The position numbers and the translations under genes were made by a program. This document shows positions 59,868 through 64,000 of a stretch of 64,000 nt of DNA, piece after piece. How positions within the stretch are numbered: the first letter of the stretch is position 1; the number at the start of each line of letters is the position of its first letter. The stretch spans positions 25,909,401 through 25,973,400 of the forward strand of contig OY727097.1 of assembly GCA_963402885.1 (NCBI GenBank). The letters run 5' to 3'. The stretch is from Antedon bifida (lineage: Eukaryota; Echinodermata; Crinoidea; Comatulida; Antedonidae). The notes below the pieces were generated by a model. It worked only from the letters and a program-made list of their open reading frames with translations, was not told where the DNA came from and did not search any database.

Positions 59868-62800
59868 TCGTTCGTTGCTTTAATTTGTCGTGCCAGCTTA
59901 TTAACTTCGCTATTTACACACTTTTTTCTATCAAGTCCTATGAATACCACGCACTACGTTTTGTCATTAACACCGCCTGTTTACATTCCCATATTCCATA
60001 AACATTTTTTTTCAAACTCATTTTAAGTTTTGTCAAATTTTATTTTAAAAGTATTATTCGTTTGCTTTGCATGATATTTGGTTTATTTTGCCATTTTCTA
60101 CATACCGACATGAGGGCCGACGCTTAGTCGAAACATTATATTAATTCAGGTCTTTAACCTCAGACGCCAACTATCTATCTAATTATCTATTTATAATCGT
60201 AAATTGAAGTTTAATTTTGATTTTCAATTAAACATTTACTAAATCCCAAATGTTTTCGATAAAAGTACGAAATTCGTTTTTTACATAAACGGGTATAACT
60301 TGCGTATAAATCTATACTCGAACTAACTTTATTACAATTAAAAAAAACATGAAATATAAATTAGGGAAGATGAGTAAACTCTTCCAAGACCCAGTTGAAG
60401 TATTTCCTTTTCAAATTTTTTCCACTTCTCGTCTATTTTAAGTTAAGCTTGCTTATAATGCGCTATATAAGAATGAACTGTTATTATTATACTTGGAAAA
60501 ACCACGTTTGATTGTAGTATATTCAATTGCGAGAAACTTACCAATATTTTTTACAAAAAAGTACCGTACAAGATGCGTATATGCCCAATTAACAGATATT
60601 TAATTCTCATTAATAATAATGAATACAAATATTTATTCGGGATAATAAAAAGTTGCTATAAATGTTTAAATTTGTATAGTAATCAATCGAACTGTTTATT
60701 GAGAGTATTGAAAGCTAATTCTAACGGAAAGAATTTTCCAATGGTATTTTAAATAAATATATATACAAAATTAATAATCAAAATAAAACCTTTATAAAAT
60801 ACGCACATGCTGGTTTTTCCGAATCTGTTTAAAAAAAATTAAAATAACAACAAACCCAAGAATAGTGGTTTTTACGATTATGCTTTTAAATAAAATAATA
60901 ATATAAACAATTTTTAAAATACATAACAGGAGTACATGCTGGTTTTTTTCGGATGGTGTTTTGAAATAAAATAATACCAAAAATAGTAATAACAATAAAA
61001 AAACGGTAAAATACACAGGCTTCTTATCTGGTTGAGATAATTATCTATATACGAAACAATTACACGTAAAACGGATATAATTGACTTATATTTAGATTTT
61101 AAAGCTATTTTTGACGCAAAACACACACTTCTTACGTCATTACGGGTGGGTGTTCTTTTCATCCGGAAATTATTATAAAGTGTATATTAATATAATAAGC
61201 AGTAGACTAAAATATATGATTTGGTACAGTTTAATAAAAAAAAGTGTGATCTTCTGTTTGGTTATTGTTCCGTCTATGACGGATAATATAATCCCTATAA
61301 GTGTTGTAGTACGGACGTTTTCAAGAACAAAATTAGCCCCATTACTCGATGACTATACATACAGTTAACATCTTACCGACATCATTGCTACTGGCTACCT
61401 ATGTAGCTCCATTACTCGATGACTATACATACAGTTAACATCTACCGACATCATTGTTACTGGCTACCTATGTGGTCACATTACTCGATGACTATACATA
61501 CAGTTAACATCTTATCAACATCATTGTTACTGGCTACCTATGTAGCTCCATTACTCGATGACTATACATACAGTTAACATCTACCGACATCATTGTTACT
61601 GGCTACCTATGTGGTCACATTACTCGATGACTATACATACAGTTAACATCTTACCGACATCATTGCTACTGGCTACCTATGTGGTCACATTACTCGATGA
61701 CTATACATACAGTTAACATCTACCGACATCATTGTTACTGGCTACCTATGTGGTCACATTACTCGATGACTATACATACAGTTAACATCTTATCAACATC
61801 ATTGTTACTGGCTACCTATGTAGCTCCATTACTCGATGACTATACATACAGTTAACATCTTACCGACATCATTGCTACTGGCTACCTATGTAGCTCCATT
61901 ACTCGATGACTATACATACAGTTAACATCTACCGACATCATTGTTACTGGCTACCTATGTGGTCACATTACTCGATGACTATACATACAGTTAACATCTT
62001 ATCAACATCATTGTTACTGGCTACCTATGTAGCTCCATTACTCGATGACTATACATACAGTTAACATCTACCGACATCATTGTTCCTGGCTACCTATCTA
62101 GCCCCATTACTCGATGACTATACATACAGTGAACATCTTATCAACATCATTGTTACTGGTTACCGACGTGCCTAATCTGTTCGTATGTACTTTATTTTAC
62201 CGGCAGAGCAAACAGGGAAAAGAACGTTTAAAATAGAAATAGTTTGCATCGGGTTGATTTCATTAAATGTGTATCCAAAAACATGAAATATGAAGATCAA
62301 TAAAGACTTTGAATAGGCCATTTCCCAGTTTTAATCAAGTTAGTAAAAAAAATATTTTCACTTCACTTCACAAAAAGACAAAATACATTCAACAAAAAAC
62401 CCATTGACTTCCAGTCAATTTGGCTATTTATTTGCATTAAAGTAGTTTTTTAGGTAAACAATTTTAAACAATCCAAATTTTGTTGAATAAAAATGTTGTG
62501 ACATTAAACAAATTATTTGTTTTTTGGGGGGACAATATATCTTTAACAGCAAAACTTTCATTTTCCGCAGTACAATATTTTGCAACACCAAATTCTAAAT
62601 GTTGAACTCGTAAATAATTCAAACAAAATTTCTCACTGACTTGAACTAATAGAGGAAATAATTACTTATACATTTTTATAACAACAACAACAACCGATAC
62701 CGTATTATACGTCAACAAATACATTATTTACCTCTTGACATGCAGACATACTAGGACGCAAGCGTAAACGAAAGTAATTCTATCCAATCACGACGAAGTT

Positions 62801-64000
62801 TTTTTTTACTCTAATTTAATATGATTGTGTCTTTTAGTTTGTATACTACTGCATAGATATTGGCTAATATTACTAATACATATAATATTACATTTTATTA
62901 TCTAATCTACGGTATATCTCTATTTGTTCTATTGTACAATACAGTACTAACTTTTGTATTATTATTATTTAAACATTTTTAAATTAGAGTAATATCTAAC
63001 GCATTTTGGCCAACCTGATCTAAACGAAACGAGGCCTTCTCTAAGCAAATAAAGCTGAATAATGGTAATTATCTAATTGCACCAAGAGTTTTCATCTACT
63101 TGTATTGAGCGTATTTTTCAATATTAATGACCCAACCGTTTTGGTAAAATGTCCTAAAAAGTTACTATTTCTCAATGATAATACTTAATACATCCTAATT
63201 AAACAAAATTAGTTATATAGCTATCTATACGATATACATAGTTATTAATTAGTTTCGATGATATTTTTAAAACACAACGTAATTCAATATAACGAAACTG
63301 TAAATAAAAATAAATATAGGCCTATTTCTAAAACTGAAAGCTTACGTAATTTACCATGAACAACTAAGCAATTCAAGAGTAGCAACAAAAAGATTAATAA
63401 ATAATGTTTTTCTAAGACTTTTTAAACAAAATAATATATATCGTATACTGTTATTACCAAAAACTTATTTCAGTGTCTGTATATTGTATATAGTCATTAA
63501 ACCTACTAAGAACATGTTTACAAACTCCAATTGGATAACATTGTTTCGATAAGTAATTCGTTAGGTAATAAGAAGAGATAAGATCAAACAGTCAATGCTG
63601 AAATGGCGTTCTAAAATTTGAAATTAAAAAAAAAATGTATATATTTACATATTGCTATTACCGTTTGCAGTGTATGTCCAAAATAACTATATACAATTAG
63701 TTAAATTGAAATATTATTATTTATTCCTTCTTTATACTGGGTTGGAAAAGATGTTTCGAAAAGGTAGAAAATCAAACCTATTCTCTGCTGAAAGGTCTTT
63801 CTAAAATTTGAAAAAATAATATATTTCCATGCTGTTGTTACTAACAATCCGTTTGCAGTGTTTGTTATAATGAATGGATAAATATAATCCAATAAAGTTA
63901 ATTGATAAGAAGATATAAGATAGATCTTTTTTTATTTGAAAGTATACAAAATATATGTTCCTACTTTGTTACTAATAACAGTTGTTTATCATTTCGGTTA
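59868..64000. other. Right-hand region: intron or intergenic, no further exon found
   Basis: AT-rich throughout. No collagen-type Gly-X-Y stretch or TNF-like beta-strand exon was recognised on the plus strand. Holds the satellite at 61330-62172 and a diverged end related to the 13593-14129 MITE near 62530-62545 (GGGGACAATATATCTTTAA). Confidence 0.5.
61330..62172. repeat. 69-70-bp satellite, 12 units, three unit types
   Basis: Unit: ATTACTCGATGACTATACAT then ACAGTTAACATC, a variable part, and ACTGGCTACCTATGT. Unit types by the variable part: A (TTACCGAC...GCTA), B (TACCGAC...GTTA), C (TTATCAAC...GTTA). The order is A B C B A B C A B C B C. Units also end in either AGCTCC or GGTCAC. The last two units have decayed. 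Confidence 0.95.

Overview
This window is AT-rich animal nuclear DNA: genes are split by GT/AG introns, intergenic and intronic space is long, and transposon debris is dense. Gene content, intron-rich structure and the very frequent scattered octamer TAGGCCTA suggest a marine invertebrate deuterostome, most likely an echinoderm. The sequence alone does not fix the species. There is nothing prokaryotic or viral here.

Layout from left to right. 1-420 is a ~115-bp tandem repeat running into a dead LINE reverse transcriptase (391-703). 1140-3716 is a piggyBac-type transposon between two TTAA sites, with a nearly complete transposase that is frameshifted just before its C-terminal zinc-binding region. 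Its right end abuts, and supplies the apparent end of, a filamin gene on the minus strand (15931 to 3652, 16 exons, ~1127 aa). That filamin carries three calponin-homology domains and seven filamin repeats, the architecture known from Drosophila Jitterbug. On the plus strand, a truncated MPEG1/perforin-2-like copy (17874-19057) precedes an apparently complete MPEG1-like gene (20255-23120, three exons, 691 aa, MACPF domain, C-terminal membrane anchor). A 21-exon minus-strand gene (43239 to 26506, ~831 aa) encodes the COG3/Sec34 subunit of the conserved oligomeric Golgi complex. A plus-strand gene begins at 52116 and encodes a type II membrane protein with a coiled-coil stalk. Its next candidate exon (59547-59867) is acidic, then basic, and the gene probably continues past the window.

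The genes share no pathway: actin crosslinking (filamin), innate pore formation (MPEG1), Golgi tethering (COG3) and an unidentified surface protein. The most distinctive material is in the repeats: a 5S-rRNA-derived SINE and a tRNA-derived SINE that share a tail; at least 13 copies of one palindromic MITE, mostly in COG3 introns; two copies of a ~600-bp TTAA-flanked element, one with a near-empty paralogous site in the same window; a 33-bp minisatellite in the last COG3 intron; and a ~70-bp satellite with mixed unit order at 61.3-62.2 kb.

Exon boundaries were set by hand from GT/AG sites, reading phase and family resemblance. All internal junctions of the filamin, MPEG1 and COG3 models agree in phase. 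Family names rest on recognised motifs, not database searches.
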